This document shows positions 5,348-6,792 of a DNA stretch of 6,792 bases, in pieces. The notes under the pieces were generated by a model, which was not told where the DNA came from, made no database searches, and was given only the letters and a program-made list of their open reading frames with translations. The position numbers were made by a program, and so were the translations under genes. Source of the stretch: Verrucomicrobiota bacterium (GTDB taxonomy: Bacteria > Verrucomicrobiota > Verrucomicrobiia > Opitutales > Opitutaceae); NCBI GenBank assembly GCA_030916665.1, contig JAUPWC010000588.1, forward strand, positions 1-6,792, read 5' to 3'. How positions within the stretch are numbered: the first letter of the stretch is position 1; every line of letters begins with the position of its first letter.

Positions 5348-6603
5348 CCGAACAATCCCACACCATCCTGATCGTGGACGACGAGCCCGTGGTGCTCGGC
5401 GCGCTCAAGGAGACGCTCGAGCGCGAGCGCTACCATGTGGTCGCCTGTTCCAGCCCGGTCAAGGCCCTCGCCATCCTCGCCGAGCGGCAGTTCGCCGTCA
5501 TCATCTCCGACCAGCGCATGCCCGAGATGCTCGGCCTCGATTTCCTCGTCGAGAGCCGCAAGACCCATCCCAACGCCTCGCGCATCCTCGTCACCGCCGT
5601 CCTCGCCCTGCCCACGATCGTCGAGGCCATCAACCGCGGTGAAATTTTCCGCTTCATCGCCAAGCCCTGGCTGCGCGAGGAGCTGCTGGCCACCGTGCGC
5701 AACGCCATCCAGCGCCACGACCTCATCGTGCGCAACGAGGTGCTCCAGGCCCGCTCGCAGGAACTCAACGCCCAGCTCACCGTCGCCAACGCCGCCCTCG
5801 AGCAGAAGCTCAAGGACCTTGAGACCGAGCGCGCCAAGCTCGACGACGCCAACCACCAGCTCTCCACCCGCTACGACAGCTCGCTCGAACTCTGCCGCCG
5901 CATCCTCACCGCCTACGACCCCGTGCTCGGCGGCCAGGCCCGCACCCTCGTCGAGTTCGCCACCAAGATGGGCGAGACCGAGCATTTTTCCCCCGGGGAG
6001 AGCCAGGCCCTCGTCTCCGCCTCCTGGATGTGCGACCTCGGCCTCATCGGCATCTCGCGCGAGCTGCTCCGCACCTTCCGCCAGTCACCCGGCAGCCTCA
6101 CCGAGCGCGAGCGCGGCACGCTGCAGAACCATCCCGTTTACAGCCAGACCCTCGCCGCCCTCGTGGACTCCGATCCCGCCATCGGCGCGATCATCCGCGG
6201 CCACCACGAGCGCTTCGACGGCAGCGGCTACCCCGACGCCCTCGCCGGCAAGAACATCCCCTGGCCCGCGCGCTGCCTCGCCGTCGCCGTCGGCTACGTC
6301 GAGTCGGGCCTGCCCAAGCAGGCCGCCATCGACCAGCTCCTCGCCAAGTCCGGCACGCACTACGACCCCGAGGCCGTGCGCCTCTTCCTCAAGGTTTCCA
6401 ACCTCGTCAACCTGCCGCGCAGCGTGCGCGAGATCCTGCTCGACGAGCTCGAACCCGGCATGGTGCTCGCCAGCGGCATCTACAGCCCGCACGGCCTGCT
6501 CCTGATCGGCGAAGGCCAGCTCCTCGGCCCCGCCACGATCAACAAAATCCGCGACCACAACCAGATCGCCCCCATCAGCCAGCGCCTGCTGGTGTATTCC
6601 TGA
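5344..6603 (+). CDS. Response regulator with degenerate HD-GYP-type output domain
   Basis: The protein is 419 aa. Residues 6-125 form a receiver domain with D12-D13, phosphoacceptor D56 (IISDQRMPEM), T84 and K107 in AKPW. A likely coiled coil spans about 132-180. Residues 190-355 resemble an HD-GYP domain, the c-di-GMP phosphodiesterase family of RpfG, with NHP (262-264), HHERFDGSGYP (287-297) and a THYDPEAV segment (338-345). Several catalytic positions are changed. The first His is Gln198, the HD pair is C230-D231, the Lys of the HDxGK motif is Leu234, and the Asp of the AVAD segment is Val316. A C-terminal module at about 366-419 (LDELEPGMVLASGIY...) is common after HD domains in response regulators. 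It overlaps cheB by ATGA, so it is probably co-translated and linked to chemotaxis. Catalysis is doubtful; a binding or scaffold role is inferred. Confidence 0.9.
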   Translation: MTEQSHTILIVDDEPVVLGALKETLERERYHVVACSSPVKALAILAERQFAVIISDQRMPEMLGLDFLVESRKTHPNASRILVTAVLALPTIVEAINRGEIFRFIAKPWLREELLATVRNAIQRHDLIVRNEVLQARSQELNAQLTVANAALEQKLKDLETERAKLDDANHQLSTRYDSSLELCRRILTAYDPVLGGQARTLVEFATKMGETEHFSPGESQALVSASWMCDLGLIGISRELLRTFRQSPGSLTERERGTLQNHPVYSQTLAALVDSDPAIGAIIRGHHERFDGSGYPDALAGKNIPWPARCLAVAVGYVESGLPKQAAIDQLLAKSGTHYDPEAVRLFLKVSNLVNLPRSVREILLDELEPGMVLASGIYSPHGLLLIGEGQLLGPATINKIRDHNQIAPISQRLLVYS

Positions 6604-6622
6604 GGCGTCTGCGGTCGCCTCA
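6601..6622 (+). terminator. Possible terminator hairpin overlapping the stop of the last gene
   Basis: TGAGGCG and CGCCTCA form a perfect 7-bp inverted repeat around the 8-base loop TCTGCGGT, beginning at the stop codon itself. The following sequence is pyrimidine-rich but is not a clean T run, so intrinsic termination is only plausible. It is the first strong stem after the cheR-cheB block and no gene follows in the window. Confidence 0.4.
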
Positions 6623-6629
6623 ATCGTTC

Positions 6630-6688
6630 TCATTCTCTTACTCTTTCTCGTAATCTCGACCCCTCCAAACGGGAGAGAACGAGAATGA
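6630..6688. repeat. Imperfect long inverted repeat of pyrimidine and purine tracts
   Basis: TCATTCTC at 6630-6637 is exactly complementary to GAGAATGA at 6681-6688. After two mismatches the pairing resumes as CTCT with GAGA, extended by wobble pairs, for a stem of about 17 positions around a loop of about 25 bases. The left arm sits in an almost pure pyrimidine stretch (6624-6654) and the right arm in an almost pure purine stretch (6671-6687). It may act as a transcription end structure readable from either strand. The function is inferred. Confidence 0.4.
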
Positions 6689-6734
6689 TCAAGAGAACCA
6701 GCGCGGAAGGCCGGCTGCTGAACGCAAGGGCGCG

Positions 6735-6760
6735 GGAGCCGGACGGGGGAGCCGGACGGG
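6735..6760. repeat. Tandem duplication of a 13-bp unit
   Basis: GGAGCCGGACGGG occurs twice back to back with no mismatch (6735-6747 and 6748-6760), flanked by one further G on each side. It lies in non-coding DNA after the chemotaxis block. It looks like a small slippage duplication; no function is evident. Confidence 0.7.
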
Positions 6761-6792
6761 GTCAGGCCGTTGTTTGTTGATTTGATCGTGCC

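Larger units (their letters stand above)
6604..6792. other. Non-coding 3' flank of the chemotaxis block
   Basis: These 189 bp carry no supported gene on either strand. They contain most of the two inverted repeats and the 13-bp tandem duplication listed separately, then a short T/G-rich end (TTGTTTGTTGATTTGATCG). No tRNA, promoter or start of a following gene could be recognised before the window ends. Confidence 0.6.

Overview
The window is a high-GC bacterial motility and chemotaxis locus, with two gene blocks transcribed away from each other from a spacer at about 3201-3425. The minus-strand block, in transcription order, is flgB, flgC, fliE, fliF and the first 101 codons of fliG, which runs off the left edge. 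These encode the proximal rod, the MS-ring and the start of the C-ring switch, in the usual flgB-flgC-fliE-fliF-fliG order with spacers of 8 to 65 bp. The plus-strand block is cheR, cheB and a response regulator with a degenerate HD-GYP output domain. It is packed even tighter: 2 bp between cheR and cheB, and a 4-base ATGA overlap between cheB and the regulator. The last 189 bp are non-coding and hold inverted repeats and a 13-bp tandem duplication.

The organism is probably a motile, Gram-negative-type bacterium. Protein character, GC content, C-rich sequence just before the starts and the near absence of Shine-Dalgarno motifs made me think of Verrucomicrobiota (Opitutaceae-like). That is an impression and not a demonstrated assignment. 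Nothing indicates mobile DNA, CRISPR or tRNA/rRNA genes.

The most unusual feature is at the 3' end of flgC. The reading frame meets a TAG after 122 codons and a second TAG eight codons later. In the same frame, with no indel, it then continues through a recognisable FlgC C-terminal tail to a TGA. Counting both TAGs as sense gives a 137-residue protein, close to the family length. The second TAG sits at a position that is lysine in the FlgC sequence I recall. Every other gene that ends in the window uses TGA. Amber readthrough or recoding, a recent double mutation, or a sequence error are all possible. The window alone cannot decide between them.

The second point of interest is the regulator after cheB. 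It has a complete phosphoacceptor domain and keeps the HHE...GYP signature. It has lost several metal-ligand positions of active HD-GYP c-di-GMP phosphodiesterases, so it may act as a c-di-GMP or protein-binding output rather than an enzyme. Functionally, the minus-strand genes build the base of the flagellum. CheR and CheB would set receptor methylation, and the third gene may link phospho-signalling to motility or second-messenger control.
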